Shown here one piece after another: positions 24,407-33,263 of a stretch of 64,000 nt of DNA. Numbering within the stretch: the stretch's first letter is position 1; the number at the start of each line of letters is the position of its first letter. The DNA comes from Streptomyces fulvoviolaceus (GTDB taxonomy: Bacteria > Actinomycetota > Actinomycetes > Streptomycetales > Streptomycetaceae): positions 186,001 through 250,000 of the forward strand of contig NZ_JOEY01000015.1 in NCBI RefSeq assembly GCF_000718165.1, given 5' to 3'. Both the position numbers and the translations under genes were made by a program. Below the pieces are notes generated by a model, which worked only from the letters and a program-made list of their open reading frames with translations, was not told where the DNA came from and searched no databases.

Positions 24407-26656
24407 ATGGGGAACCGAGATACACGAGTGCGGGGCCTGGCCGCCCGGGCCGGCGGCTGGAGCGCACGCCATCGATGGGCTGCCGTCGGCATCTGGGTGC
24501 TGTTCGTCGTCCTGGCGATGGGGCTCGGCTCGGCGGCGGGCCGGGTCGACGTCAAGGACAGCGACCAGCTGAAGGGCGAGACACACACCTCCGCCAGGAT
24601 CGTCGAGGACGCCGGGATCAACGAGCCGGCCAGTGAGTCGGTCCTGATCCAGGCGAAGGACGACGGCCTCAAGGCCACGGACGCCGAGTTCAGGGCCGCG
24701 GTCACCGCGGTCGTCCAGGCGGTCGAGGGCACGGGCAAGGTCACGGACGTGACCTCGCCGTACGACACGGACACGGTCTCGAAGGACGGCCGCAGCGCGC
24801 TCGTGCAGTTCGACATGCGCGGCGAGTCGGACACCGCGGGCGAGCGGGTCGAGCCGGTGCTGAAGGCCGTCGAGGGGGTTCAGAAGGAGCACGAGTCGCT
24901 GCGGATCGAGGAGATCGGCGGCGCGAGCATGATGAAGACGTTCGACGACGCGTTCGGCGACGACTTCGAGAAGGCCGAGTACTCCGCGGTGCCGGTGGCC
25001 TTCGGCATTCTGCTCATCGCCTTCGGTGCCCTGGTCGCGGCGCTGCTGCCGGTGCTGCTGGCCGTCACCTCGATCATGGCCACGATCGGCCTGATGGGCA
25101 TTGTCAGCCACGTCATGCCGATGAGCGACACCGCCAACTCGGTGATGCTGCTGGTCGGTCTGGCCGTCGGCGTCGACTACTGCCTGTTCTATCTGCGCCG
25201 TGAGCGCGAGGAGCGCGAGGCCGGCCGGGACGCGCAGACGGCCCTCAGGGTCGCCGCCGCCACCAGCGGCCGCGCGATCATCGTCTCCGGGGTCACGGTG
25301 TGCGTGGCGATGGCGGGCATGCTGTTCACCGGTCTCGCCGAGTTCGAGGCGATGGGACTTGCCTCGCTGATGGTCGTGGCGGTCGCCATGGTCGGTTCGG
25401 TGACCGTGCTGCCCGCGCTGCTCTCGCTGCTGGGCGAGCGGGTGGAGAAGGGCCGCATACCGTTCCTGCGCCGCCGCAAGCGGAAGGGCAACGGCGAGAG
25501 CCGGTTCTGGACGGCCGTCCTCAAGGGCGTGCTCGCCAGGCCCGTCATCTCGGTCGTCGTGGCGGCCGGTGCCCTGCTGGCGATAGCGGCCCCCGCGGTC
25601 GGCATGAAGACGCAGAACCTCACGCTGGACCAGGAGTTCGGCGACTCGCTGCCGATCGTGCAGACGTACAACCGGGTCAACGACGCCTTCCCGGGCGGCT
25701 CCGAGCCTGCCGAGGTCGTCGTGAAGGCCGACGACATCAACGCTCCCGAGGTGACGTCCGCGCTCGCCGACTTCCGCGAGGAGGCGATCAGTTCGGGTGC
25801 CTCGCGCGGCCCGGTCGAGATCAAGCTGCACGACGCGCAGAACATCGCCTTCGTGTACGTCCCGCTGGTCGGCGGCTCCGATCTGGACAAGGCGGGTGCG
25901 AGCCTGGACAAGCTGCGCGACGAGGTGCGGCCCGCCACGCTCGGCAAGGTGGACGGCGTCGAGGCGCCGATCACCGGGCAGGTGGCCGGTTCGAAGGACT
26001 TCAACGACCAGCTGGCCGGAGCCGTCATCCCGGTCTTCGCGTTCGTCGTGGTCTTCGCCTTCGTGCTGATGCTGCTGTCGTTCCGCTCGCTGACGATCGC
26101 GATCACCTCGATCGTGCTGAACCTGCTGTCGGTGGGGGCGGCCTACGGCATCCTCGTCGCCGTCTTCCAGCACGGCTGGGGCGCCTCGCTGGTGGGCGCG
26201 GAGGGCGTCGGCGCCATCATCACCTGGCTGCCGCTGTTCCTCTTCGTCATCCTGTTCGGCCTGTCGATGGACTACCACGTGTTCGTGGTCTCGCGGATCC
26301 GCGAGGCGCGGCTGCGCGGCCGTACGACGAACGACGCCATCCAGCACGGTGTCGTCACCACCGCCGGTGTCGTGACCAGTGCCGCCGTCATCATGGTCGC
26401 CGTGTTCGCGATCTTCGGGACGCTGTCCATGCAGTCCATGAAGCAGATGGGCGTGGGCCTCGCCGCCGCGGTGCTCATCGACGCGACGATCATCCGGGGC
26501 GTGCTGCTCCCGGCGGTGATGGCGCTGCTCGGCGAGCGCAACTGGTACCTGCCGAAGTGGCTGAACCGGCTGCCCGACCTGACGCACGACGAGGCGGCGG
26601 ACGCCGTGGTGGCGCCCCAGGCCCGGGACGACGAGGGTGAGCCGCTGAGGGTCTGA
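24407..26656 (+). CDS. MMPL family membrane transporter
   Basis: 749 residues; RND-superfamily exporter of lipids or other hydrophobic compounds. Start at ATG 24407, 10 nt after AAGGGGG; the longer frame from 24260 adds a non-membrane Arg-rich tail. Layout: TM1 at WAAVGIWVLFVVLAMGLGS, a large extracytoplasmic loop, TM2-6 (for example FGILLIAFGALVAALLPVLL and NSVMLLVGLAVGVDYCLFYL), a second half after about residue 380 with another loop and TM7-12. The conserved GLAVGVDYCLFYLRREREE and FGLSMDYHVFVVSRIRE (Asp-Tyr) motifs are present in both halves. No signal or lipid gene cluster nearby, so the substrate is unknown. Confidence 0.93.
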   Translation: MGNRDTRVRGLAARAGGWSARHRWAAVGIWVLFVVLAMGLGSAAGRVDVKDSDQLKGETHTSARIVEDAGINEPASESVLIQAKDDGLKATDAEFRAAVTAVVQAVEGTGKVTDVTSPYDTDTVSKDGRSALVQFDMRGESDTAGERVEPVLKAVEGVQKEHESLRIEEIGGASMMKTFDDAFGDDFEKAEYSAVPVAFGILLIAFGALVAALLPVLLAVTSIMATIGLMGIVSHVMPMSDTANSVMLLVGLAVGVDYCLFYLRREREEREAGRDAQTALRVAAATSGRAIIVSGVTVCVAMAGMLFTGLAEFEAMGLASLMVVAVAMVGSVTVLPALLSLLGERVEKGRIPFLRRRKRKGNGESRFWTAVLKGVLARPVISVVVAAGALLAIAAPAVGMKTQNLTLDQEFGDSLPIVQTYNRVNDAFPGGSEPAEVVVKADDINAPEVTSALADFREEAISSGASRGPVEIKLHDAQNIAFVYVPLVGGSDLDKAGASLDKLRDEVRPATLGKVDGVEAPITGQVAGSKDFNDQLAGAVIPVFAFVVVFAFVLMLLSFRSLTIAITSIVLNLLSVGAAYGILVAVFQHGWGASLVGAEGVGAIITWLPLFLFVILFGLSMDYHVFVVSRIREARLRGRTTNDAIQHGVVTTAGVVTSAAVIMVAVFAIFGTLSMQSMKQMGVGLAAAVLIDATIIRGVLLPAVMALLGERNWYLPKWLNRLPDLTHDEAADAVVAPQARDDEGEPLRV

Positions 26657-26671
26657 TTCCTCCTGTTGACA

Positions 26672-26710
26672 GAGGGCCCGTTGGTATCCCGGGGGAACCA
26701 ACGGGCCCTC
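26672..26710. terminator. Strong hairpin terminator after the MMPL gene
   Basis: GAGGGCCCGTTGGT at 26672-26685 pairs perfectly with ACCAACGGGCCCTC at 26697-26710, an 11-nt loop between. It begins 15 nt after the MMPL stop and precedes the next gene. Confidence 0.92.
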
Positions 26711-26757
26711 GTGCGTGCTCTCTTGGGGCGACAGCTCTTGTGCGACGGGGGGAACGC

Positions 26758-27720
26758 ATGGACAGGCGGGGTCTGCTGAAGGGTGTGCTCGCGGGGGCGG
26801 TGGCAGGGCCGGCCGCCGGACTGGTGACCGCCGCTCCGGCGAGCGCGGCGCCCGCGCAGTTCAACGTGCTCGTCGGGGACGTGAACTCGGGCAAGATCTA
26901 TCTCTTCGACCGCAACAAGCCGTTCACCGACGCCAACATCAAGTGGTCGCTGAATCCTGCCGGTTCGGGCCATCCGATGGAGCACCGCTTCCGCGACACG
27001 AGCGGCGACGGCCAGATCCTGCTGGCCGCGACCGGCACCCCGACCAGCGGCACCGCGAGCATCTACCGGCGCCGCGACAAGAGGAAGCTGTGGTCGGCTA
27101 ACGTCCCGAACTATCCGCACGCCATCGAGCGCGCCCGTGGCACCGGAGTGGTCGTCGTCGCCGGCCGCAGCCACGGCAGCGGAGGCGGCACGGCGACGGG
27201 CGGCAGCCTGCACGTGTTCCGGCCGACCGACAGCCACAGCGGCTCGCTGGTGAGGGCGGGGAGCCCGATCCCGTTCCACCAGGCCCACGGACTGCTGTGG
27301 GACCCGCAGTTGGAGCGGATGTGGGTGACCGGCGGCAAGCGACTGACGGCGTACCGGATCGTGACGACGGCCTCGTCGGCCAAGCTGGTCGAGGACACGG
27401 CCCGCCGCCTGGACGAGTTCACCCGCGCCCACGACCTCCAGCCGGACTATCGGAACCCCGGCCGTCTGCTCGTCACCGACACCTACGGCGTCTACGCCGT
27501 CGACACCTCGACCATGCGTAAGAGCGCCCCGCTGCACACCCGCCGGCTCGTGAAGTCGTACGTCCACCACTCGTCCGGCGAGCAGATGTGGACCGGCGCG
27601 GTGGAGGGCGGGAACGCCTTCGGCACCAAGTGGGTCCACTTCAATGTGAGCGGAGTCGCTCGTGCGCGGGCGGGGGCGATCATCTACAAGGCCCGCCTGG
27701 AGACCCCGAACTACCGCTGA
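26758..27720 (+). CDS. Secreted protein with Tat-like signal peptide (DUF6528-type, propeller-like)
   Basis: 320 residues. [22 protein letters not shown] followed by an AASA-type cleavage region (about residue 33) is a signal peptide with a twin-Arg-like start. The rest is beta-rich with repeated units ([69 protein letters not shown]), suggesting a beta-propeller. No catalytic motif recognised. ATG 26758 has GGGGGG before it; an in-frame GTG at 26740 is less likely. The end overlaps the convergent glycosyltransferase by 10 nt. Confidence 0.75.
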   Translation: MDRRGLLKGVLAGAVAGPAAGLVTAAPASAAPAQFNVLVGDVNSGKIYLFDRNKPFTDANIKWSLNPAGSGHPMEHRFRDTSGDGQILLAATGTPTSGTASIYRRRDKRKLWSANVPNYPHAIERARGTGVVVVAGRSHGSGGGTATGGSLHVFRPTDSHSGSLVRAGSPIPFHQAHGLLWDPQLERMWVTGGKRLTAYRIVTTASSAKLVEDTARRLDEFTRAHDLQPDYRNPGRLLVTDTYGVYAVDTSTMRKSAPLHTRRLVKSYVHHSSGEQMWTGAVEGGNAFGTKWVHFNVSGVARARAGAIIYKARLETPNYR

Positions 27721-28928
27721 CGGGAGGCCGGTTCGGCCTCGATCCCGGCCTCGATGAGGTCGGCCGCCCGCTTGGTCCCGCCCTCCGTCGCCATCCCGGC
27801 CTGGATGTCCTTCAGCCGCCGTGCGACCTCGGGATCGTCGACGAGCGCGAGGGCGGCCTCCCGCAGAGCCTGTCCGGTCGCCTCCTGCGTCGGGATGTGC
27901 CAGGCCACACCGAGGCCCTGGAGCATGTCCGCGTTGCCGAACTGGTCCACGGCCTGCGGTACGGCGATCATCGGCGTGGCGGTGGCCAGGCCCTCCTGGC
28001 TGCCGCCCGCGCCCGCGTGCGTGACGAACAGGTCGGCCTGCTTGAGGACCGCCAACTGCGGTACCCAGGACCGCACTTCGACGTTCGCGGGTACGTCGCC
28101 CAGCTCGGCCGGGTCCACGTGCTTGCCGATCTGGAGCACCAGGTGCCAGCCCGGCAGATCACCGAAGGCCTTGACGCACTCCCGGTAGAAGCCGGGCAGC
28201 TTGGTGAAGGAGGACCCGAGGGACACCAGGACCACCTTCTCGGCACCGGCCGGCCGCTGCCAGTCACCCTGGGCGGTGCGGTCGCCCTGGCAGGCGCCGA
28301 CGAAGGTGTACACGGTCTCGTCGACCCGGTCCGCGTTGGGCTGCAGCGCCTTCGGGATCAGGACGAGGGAACGGTCGGGACGGCCCGCGAAGGGGTCCGG
28401 ATGCAGGGCGACCCCGTTCTCCTCCAGCCAGGACTGGAAACGGGCGTAGTAGGCCTGCCCCCGCTCGGTCTTCTTCGGCTCGGCCCACATCGGCTCGGCG
28501 ACCTCCTCCTCGTAACCCTCCCAGGCGACGAGGTTCGGCGAGAGCGAGATCGCGGGCACGCCCCAGCGGCGGGCGAGGACGCGGGCCGGGTAGGCGGTGA
28601 TGTCGTGCAGCACGAGGTCCGGCTCGTCGCCCTCGTACGCCTCGATCAGCTGCGGCAAGGCCTGGATCGCGTCGGCCAGGAACGGCTCCACGTTGTCGAG
28701 CAGGGTGGTACCCCAGGCCTCCGGGTCGTCGTCGGGCCCGGGCAGCGTGGAGTTCCAGAGCTTCGGCTCGGCGCCGGTCTCGGCGACCTTCTCGGCGAAG
28801 AGGGGTGGGATCGCGTACGTCACCCGGTGCCCGCGTGCCACGAGCTCGCGGATCACTTCGAGGCTGGGGTTCACATGGCCGTGGGCGGCGATGGAGAACA
28901 TGGCGATGTGGGCGGGGGTGGTGGTCAT
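27711..28928 (-). CDS. mgt: Macrolide glycosyltransferase (Mgt/OleD type)
   Basis: 405 residues; transfers glucose from UDP-glucose to the 2'-OH of macrolides and inactivates them. From memory it is very close to OleD of S. antibioticus over the full length: [20 protein letters not shown] at the N-terminus (acceptor domain, catalytic His in AHGHVNP), [40 protein letters not shown], and the donor-binding signature [19 protein letters not shown] with [22 protein letters not shown]. It lies 48 nt downstream of the erm gene in the same direction, as in the S. lividans lrm-mgt operon. GT1 family, cytoplasmic, no signal. Confidence 0.93.
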   Translation of the reverse strand: MTTTPAHIAMFSIAAHGHVNPSLEVIRELVARGHRVTYAIPPLFAEKVAETGAEPKLWNSTLPGPDDDPEAWGTTLLDNVEPFLADAIQALPQLIEAYEGDEPDLVLHDITAYPARVLARRWGVPAISLSPNLVAWEGYEEEVAEPMWAEPKKTERGQAYYARFQSWLEENGVALHPDPFAGRPDRSLVLIPKALQPNADRVDETVYTFVGACQGDRTAQGDWQRPAGAEKVVLVSLGSSFTKLPGFYRECVKAFGDLPGWHLVLQIGKHVDPAELGDVPANVEVRSWVPQLAVLKQADLFVTHAGAGGSQEGLATATPMIAVPQAVDQFGNADMLQGLGVAWHIPTQEATGQALREAALALVDDPEVARRLKDIQAGMATEGGTKRAADLIEAGIEAEPASRQR

Positions 28929-28976
28929 GTCCTCGACGGTAAGCGAGACGCAACGTCTCGTGCAATTCTATTTCGG

Positions 28977-29756
28977 TCATCGCCCCAGCACCTCGAACAG
29001 CCGCAGCCAGCACTCCGGCGCCACCTCCCCGACGAGTACGCCCCGATCGAGACGTGCGGCTCGGTACGCCGCGTCAACTCGGCGCCTGGGGTGGGCCCGG
29101 CACAGCGACGCATGCAGCGAGCCGCCCACCCCCGAGAAGCCCAGCTCGACGAGATGCCGCCAGCTCGCGTGCCGGGCGGCATCGAGCAACGGGGTACGGC
29201 GGCGCTCGATGCGGATGATCCCGGCGTCGACGCGCGGCACGGGCCGGAAGCTGCGCCGGCCGACCCTGCCCACCAGGCGCCATTCGTGGCGGGGCCAGCT
29301 CAGGACCGTCAGCAGGGTCCAACTCCCGTAGTCCCCGGTGCGTTTGCGGGCGTACTCGAGCTGGGTGAGGAGTGTCGCGTCGGTGAGACCGGGCGCGCGC
29401 AGGCACCAGTCGACGATGTCCGCGGTGCGCGAGAAGGGCACGTTGCCGACGACGGAGAAGGGGGTGCGTGGGGGGTGTACGGCGAGGAAGTCCCCTTCGA
29501 TCACCTGCACTTGGGGAGTGCCGGAGAACCGGGTCCGGAGTGCGGGGACGAGCCGTGGGTCGATCTCATAGGCGAGCAACCGGCTGCAGCGCGGGGCGAG
29601 CACTTCGGTCAACGCGCCCTTGCCCGCGCCGACTTCGAGCAGCAGCGGGGTCTTTCCGGGGCGCGGTACGGCGAGCCGGGCGAGCTGTGCGGCGGCTGCG
29701 CGGTCGGCGAGGAAGTTCTGCGAGAGCGCGCGGGAAACACGCGTGGGGCGGGCCAT
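28977..29756 (-). CDS. lrm: 23S rRNA adenine-N6 methyltransferase (Erm(O)/LrmA type)
   Basis: 259 residues; methylates A2058 of 23S rRNA and so blocks macrolide binding. KsgA/Erm fold: SRALSQNFLADRAAAAQL at the N-terminus, SAM-binding LLLEVGAGKGALTEVLA (about 36-52), acidic YEIDPRLVPALRTRF, IEGDFLAV, and catalytic GNVPFSRTADIV (NxPF). No C-terminal extension beyond the usual WLRLFEVLGR. Pairing with an OleD/Mgt-type transferase makes it the counterpart of lrm of S. lividans, which monomethylates; the degree of methylation here is inferred. Control by a 200-nt leader is likely. The start ATG is 29756. Confidence 0.9.
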   Translation of the reverse strand: MARPTRVSRALSQNFLADRAAAAQLARLAVPRPGKTPLLLEVGAGKGALTEVLAPRCSRLLAYEIDPRLVPALRTRFSGTPQVQVIEGDFLAVHPPRTPFSVVGNVPFSRTADIVDWCLRAPGLTDATLLTQLEYARKRTGDYGSWTLLTVLSWPRHEWRLVGRVGRRSFRPVPRVDAGIIRIERRRTPLLDAARHASWRHLVELGFSGVGGSLHASLCRAHPRRRVDAAYRAARLDRGVLVGEVAPECWLRLFEVLGR

Positions 29757-29771
29757 GGCCTGCGGTCCTTG

Positions 29772-29814
29772 TCTTCCGGAGGGAGAAGGGCATGCGAAAG
29801 CCCTGGCCGGAAGA
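29772..29814 (-). promoter_or_regulatory. Attenuator-like hairpin before the erm start
   Basis: On the transcribed strand TCTTCCGG and CCGGAAGA form a perfect 8-bp outer stem around an inner AGGGC/GCCCT stem. It ends 16 nt before the erm ATG, next to the weak AAGGA ribosome site. Another stem, CCCCGG with CCGGGG, lies further upstream in the leader near the end of the leader ORF. Such stems could hide or free the erm start. Confidence 0.5.
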
Positions 29815-29850
29815 CATGCGGGGAGAGGAAGAGAACGGATCCGCGCGGAA

Positions 29851-29964
29851 TCAGCGGGCGTGGCTCCCCGGGCCGGTCAGGGCTCCGGGGTCGCGGCGCT
29901 TCCGGGTGGAATGCGCAAGGCCCCGGCCGTGACCGGAGAAGAAGATCGCGTTGTTCGCTGCCAC
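29851..29964 (-). CDS. Candidate erm leader peptide (37 residues)
   Basis: Starts at GTG 29964, which falls where transcription should begin from the promoter at 29972-30001, so it may be translated from a leaderless mRNA. The first residues are MAANNAIFFSGHGRG; the Ile-Phe-Phe at positions 7-9 recalls the IFVI segment at which ErmC leader peptides stall with erythromycin. The tail is basic (STRKRRDPG) and ends at the TGA 29853-29851, about 95 nt before erm. A GTG three codons upstream (29973) is in the -10 box and unlikely. No experimental support. Confidence 0.4.
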   Translation of the reverse strand: MAANNAIFFSGHGRGLAHSTRKRRDPGALTGPGSHAR

Positions 29965-29971
29965 GGACGGC

Positions 29972-30010
29972 ACGTTAGGCGGGCCGGCGCCGGGCGGGCA
30001 ACGGGTTTTT
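29972..30010 (-). promoter_or_regulatory. erm-mgt promoter with A-tract upstream of -35 (WblC/WhiB7-like)
   Basis: Minus strand: -10 TAACGT (29977-29972), 18-bp spacer, -35 TTGCCC (30001-29996), and AAAAA (30010-30006) four bases further upstream. Family knowledge: WhiB7 and its Streptomyces counterpart WblC act at promoters with an A/T-rich run a few bases upstream of -35 and often control erm genes. It lies in the 264-nt gap before the sugar-binding gene. Confidence 0.55.
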
Positions 30011-30020
30011 GTGCGGGTAC

Positions 30021-31307
30021 TCAGCGCTGGTAGCGGGCGAGCACCAGATTGCCGTCGTCCTCCAACCGTTTCCGCAGCTCACCGAGGCCGATCGCCCCGC
30101 TGTAGTACTCCTGGAAGGCCGGGGTCGCCACCTTGTCCTTCCATTCCGGGTAGCCCCGTACGGACTGGGCGGGAGCCGAGGTGAGGTGGGTGGCGAGGGC
30201 GGTACCGGTGGCCCAGCCGTCCTTGACGGTCCGCAGGGCCGGGGCCTTCAGAGCCTCCGTGCCGGTGGGCAGCATCCAGTCGCCGAGGGCCAGCCGGACC
30301 ATGTTCTGCGGCTGGAGCAGGAAGTCGATGAACTCGGCGGCCTCCTTCTTGTGCGGGCTGTCCTCGGCGACGGACAGGGTCTGCGGGCTGACGCCCTGGG
30401 TGAGTCCGTCGGCGCCGGCCGGGGCGGGCAGTACCTGCCACTGGAACCCCTTCGGCGCCTGCTGCACGATCTGCTGACGGTAGGAGAAGCCGAGCGGGAC
30501 CATCGCGTACTTGCCGCCGAAGAAGCCGGGCAGGGTGTCGGAGCCACCGCTGCCGAGGGTGGTGGGCGAGGCGCTGTGGTCGGTGTTGGCCTGGTCGTGG
30601 ATCGTCCGGGGCACTGTCTCGTCGGCTTCCTCGAACCGGACGGTGACCTTGCCGTCGGCGCCCCGGTGGAAGAGCTGACCGCCCGCCGACAGGGAGAGGT
30701 TGAGGGTGGCGGAGACGGGTTCCTTGAGCGGCCAGGCGACGCCGTACTTGCCGTCGCCGCTGAGCTGTTCGGTGATTTTCCTGAACTCCTCCCAGCTCCA
30801 AGGGTGTTCAGGAGTGGGGATCCGTACGCCGGATTCCTTCAGCCACTTCGCGTTGGCGATGAGGACGCGTGGCTCCTGGAGGAAGGGCACCCCGTAGATC
30901 CCGTCCCCGAAGGTCGCCGTCTCCCAACTCCGCTCGGGGATGTCCGACTTCAGCCGCTCGGGCAGCAGGTCGGTCAGGTCGGCGAGGTAGCCGCCGTAGG
31001 CGAAGTCCGCGAGGTCGTCGGAGGCGTCGTGGATGATGTCGGGCGCCTCACCGCCCTCGAAGGAGGTGAGCAGCTGGTCGTGGATGCTGTCCCAACTCCC
31101 TTGTACGTACTCGACCTTGACGTCGGGATGACGCGCGTTCCACTCCCTCACGAGTTCCTTGTTGGCCTCGACGGACTCCTCCTGCCAGGCGAGGGACTGG
31201 AAGCGGAGGGTGATACGGCCGTCCGCGGAGCTGCCGCCGCCGCTTGTGCACCCTGCGAGCAGCAGCATGAGGACGACGATCCATCGCGTACGCCGTTGTG
31301 TGCGCAT
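30021..31307 (-). CDS. Sugar ABC transporter substrate-binding lipoprotein
   Basis: 428 residues, exported and lipid-anchored: WIVVLMLLLAGCTSGGGSS gives a lipobox LAGC with Cys19-20. Extracellular solute-binding family 1: LRFQSLAWQEESVEANKELV, VEYVQGSWDSIHDQLLTSFEGGEAPDIIHD, WSWEEFRKITEQL and YAMVPLGFSYRQQIV. The start ATG 31307 is chosen because it overlaps the upstream permease stop (TGATG) and gives the signal; the longer frame to 32150 lies in the permeases. Substrate probably an oligosaccharide, not assignable. Last gene of the operon. Confidence 0.92.
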   Translation of the reverse strand: MRTQRRTRWIVVLMLLLAGCTSGGGSSADGRITLRFQSLAWQEESVEANKELVREWNARHPDVKVEYVQGSWDSIHDQLLTSFEGGEAPDIIHDASDDLADFAYGGYLADLTDLLPERLKSDIPERSWETATFGDGIYGVPFLQEPRVLIANAKWLKESGVRIPTPEHPWSWEEFRKITEQLSGDGKYGVAWPLKEPVSATLNLSLSAGGQLFHRGADGKVTVRFEEADETVPRTIHDQANTDHSASPTTLGSGGSDTLPGFFGGKYAMVPLGFSYRQQIVQQAPKGFQWQVLPAPAGADGLTQGVSPQTLSVAEDSPHKKEAAEFIDFLLQPQNMVRLALGDWMLPTGTEALKAPALRTVKDGWATGTALATHLTSAPAQSVRGYPEWKDKVATPAFQEYYSGAIGLGELRKRLEDDGNLVLARYQR

Positions 31308-32140
31308 CAGCTCTTCACCGCCCCGGTGAGCATGCCGCCCGTGATCCGCCGTTGGATGATCGCGAAGACGACCAGTGAGGGAAGGGTGGCGAGGAAGGCG
31401 GCCGCGGCCAGCGGGCCGAGGTCGGCGACGCCCTCCGCGCCGATGAAGTGGGTGAGGACGACCGGCAGGGTCTGTTTCTCGGGGGTCTTCAGCAACACCA
31501 ACGCGAAGAAGAACTCGTTCCACGCGGTGATGAACGCGAACAGCCCCGTCGCCACGATCCCCGGCGCGAGCAGTGGGGCCGTCACCGAGACGAGTGTCCT
31601 GACGCGCCCCGCTCCGTCGACGGCCGCCGCCTCCTCCAACTCGGCGGGCACGGCACGGACATATCCCACGAGCATCCACAGCGCGAACGGCAGCGCCCAC
31701 ACGACGTACACCATCACCAGCCCCGCAAGGGAGTTGATCAGGCCGAGGTTCTTCAGCACCAGGAACAGCGGGATGATCACCAGCACGAGCGGAAACGCCT
31801 GGCTGACCACCACCCAGCCCGTCGCGGCCTTCGCGAGCCGGGTGCGGTGGCGGGCCATGACGTACGCCAGCGGGGTCGCGATCAGCACGGCGATCAGCGC
31901 GGCGCCGAGCGCGGCGAGCAGGGAGTTGCCCGCGGCGCGTAGCAGCGGCTGCTCGTCGAAGGCCTGCCGGAAGTTGTCGAGGGTGGGGTCGTCGGGGATC
32001 CAGCTGGGGTGCAGACGGCCCAGTTCGCGGGGGGACTTGAAGGCGGTGGAGATCAGCCAGAGGAAGGGGAAGGCGAGGAAGACGAGATACGCGAGCAGGG
32101 CGACGTACTGGCCGACGCGGCCCGTGGTGCTGGTCCTCAC
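31307..32140 (-). CDS. Carbohydrate ABC transporter permease (MalG type)
   Basis: 277 residues with six membrane segments starting YVALLAYLVFLAFPFLWLIS, and the periplasmic loop STAFKSPRELGRL. The EAA loop is AELEEAAAVDGAGRVRTLVSV with the usual Gly. Ends ITGGMLTGAVKS. Start GTG 32140 overlaps the preceding permease stop by 4 nt. Partner of the 32137-33072 permease. Confidence 0.93.
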   Translation of the reverse strand: MRTSTTGRVGQYVALLAYLVFLAFPFLWLISTAFKSPRELGRLHPSWIPDDPTLDNFRQAFDEQPLLRAAGNSLLAALGAALIAVLIATPLAYVMARHRTRLAKAATGWVVVSQAFPLVLVIIPLFLVLKNLGLINSLAGLVMVYVVWALPFALWMLVGYVRAVPAELEEAAAVDGAGRVRTLVSVTAPLLAPGIVATGLFAFITAWNEFFFALVLLKTPEKQTLPVVLTHFIGAEGVADLGPLAAAAFLATLPSLVVFAIIQRRITGGMLTGAVKS

Positions 32141-33072
32141 GCGTCGTCACCTCCCCTGAGCCGGCCCACCAGGAAGAGGGCGAGGAGTACGGAGATCACC
32201 GCGACCATGACGCAGCCCATGGCCGCCGCGTAGCCGAACTGGCCGTAGCGGAAGGCCTCTTCGTAGGCGAAGAGCATGGGGAGGCGGGTGCGGCCGCCGG
32301 GTCCGCCGCTGGTCAGGACGTACACCAGGGCGAACGAGTTGAAGTTCCAGATGAAGTTGAGCGCGGTGATCGAGAGCGCGACCGGCCTGAGCGCGGGCCA
32401 GGTGACCGTCCGGAAGCGGCGCCAGGCGCCGGCGCCGTCGATCGCGGCCGCCTCGTGGAGTTCGTGCGGGGTGTTCTGCAGGCCGGCGAGCAGGGCGACC
32501 GTCGTCTGGGGCATCCCGGCCCAGACACCCACGACGATCACTGCGGGGAGGGCAGTGGACAAGCCACTGAGCCAGTCGCGGCCGTCGCCGAGGCCGAGGT
32601 CGCGCAGGGTCTCGTTGAGGACGCCCGCGTCCGGGTTGTAGACGAGCCGCCACATGACACCGACGACGACCTCGGGCATCGCCCACGGGATGATCGCGAG
32701 GGCCCGGGCCAGCCAGCGCAGGCGCAGGTCCTGGTTGAGGAGAAGGGCGAGGCCGAGCGCAAGCAGGAACTGTGGGACGGTCACCCCGACCGCCCAGACC
32801 AGGCCGATCCGGAACGACTCCCAGAACAGCGTGTCGTGCAGCAGATCCTGGAAGTTGAGCCCGCCGATCCACTCCGTGGGCTCGGTCCGCCCCGACTGGG
32901 AGTCGGTGAAGGCCAGCAGGATCCCGTAGAGCAACGGGCCCACGCTCAGCACCAGGATCGGGATCAGCGCGGGCAGCACCAGGAACCAGGCCCCGTGGTA
33001 GGGAGGCCGGCGGCCCCCGTCGGCGCGTGGCGCGCCCTGCGCCGACCGCTTCGTCGCGGTCACCAATGTCAC
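32137..33072 (-). CDS. Carbohydrate ABC transporter permease (MalF type)
   Basis: 311 residues, six membrane segments beginning WFLVLPALIPILVLSVGPLLYG after a basic cytoplasmic tail. EAA loop HELHEAAAIDGAGAWRRFRTVTWP. GTG 33072 has AAGGGAG 8 nt upstream. First gene of a three-gene operon that lacks an ATPase; such Streptomyces importers usually share the MsiK ATPase encoded elsewhere. No sugar regulator or hydrolase lies beside it. The 191-nt gap to the divergent gene at 33264 shows nothing further that I can support. Confidence 0.92.
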   Translation of the reverse strand: MTLVTATKRSAQGAPRADGGRRPPYHGAWFLVLPALIPILVLSVGPLLYGILLAFTDSQSGRTEPTEWIGGLNFQDLLHDTLFWESFRIGLVWAVGVTVPQFLLALGLALLLNQDLRLRWLARALAIIPWAMPEVVVGVMWRLVYNPDAGVLNETLRDLGLGDGRDWLSGLSTALPAVIVVGVWAGMPQTTVALLAGLQNTPHELHEAAAIDGAGAWRRFRTVTWPALRPVALSITALNFIWNFNSFALVYVLTSGGPGGRTRLPMLFAYEEAFRYGQFGYAAAMGCVMVAVISVLLALFLVGRLRGGDDA

Positions 33073-33263
33073 GTGATCGGCTCCCTTGCCGCGCGGCTCG
33101 TGACGGCGGGGCCGGCCGGGCCCCGGGCCCGACGGGCCTCCGTCATGGTCGTGAAGGGGGTATGCGCCGTCAAGGCGCCGCGTACACGGTCCGACCTGTG
33201 CGAATGCGAGACTGGCCGGTGGATGGCGGGATCACGACGCTGTTCACACAGGCATAAACGGAC

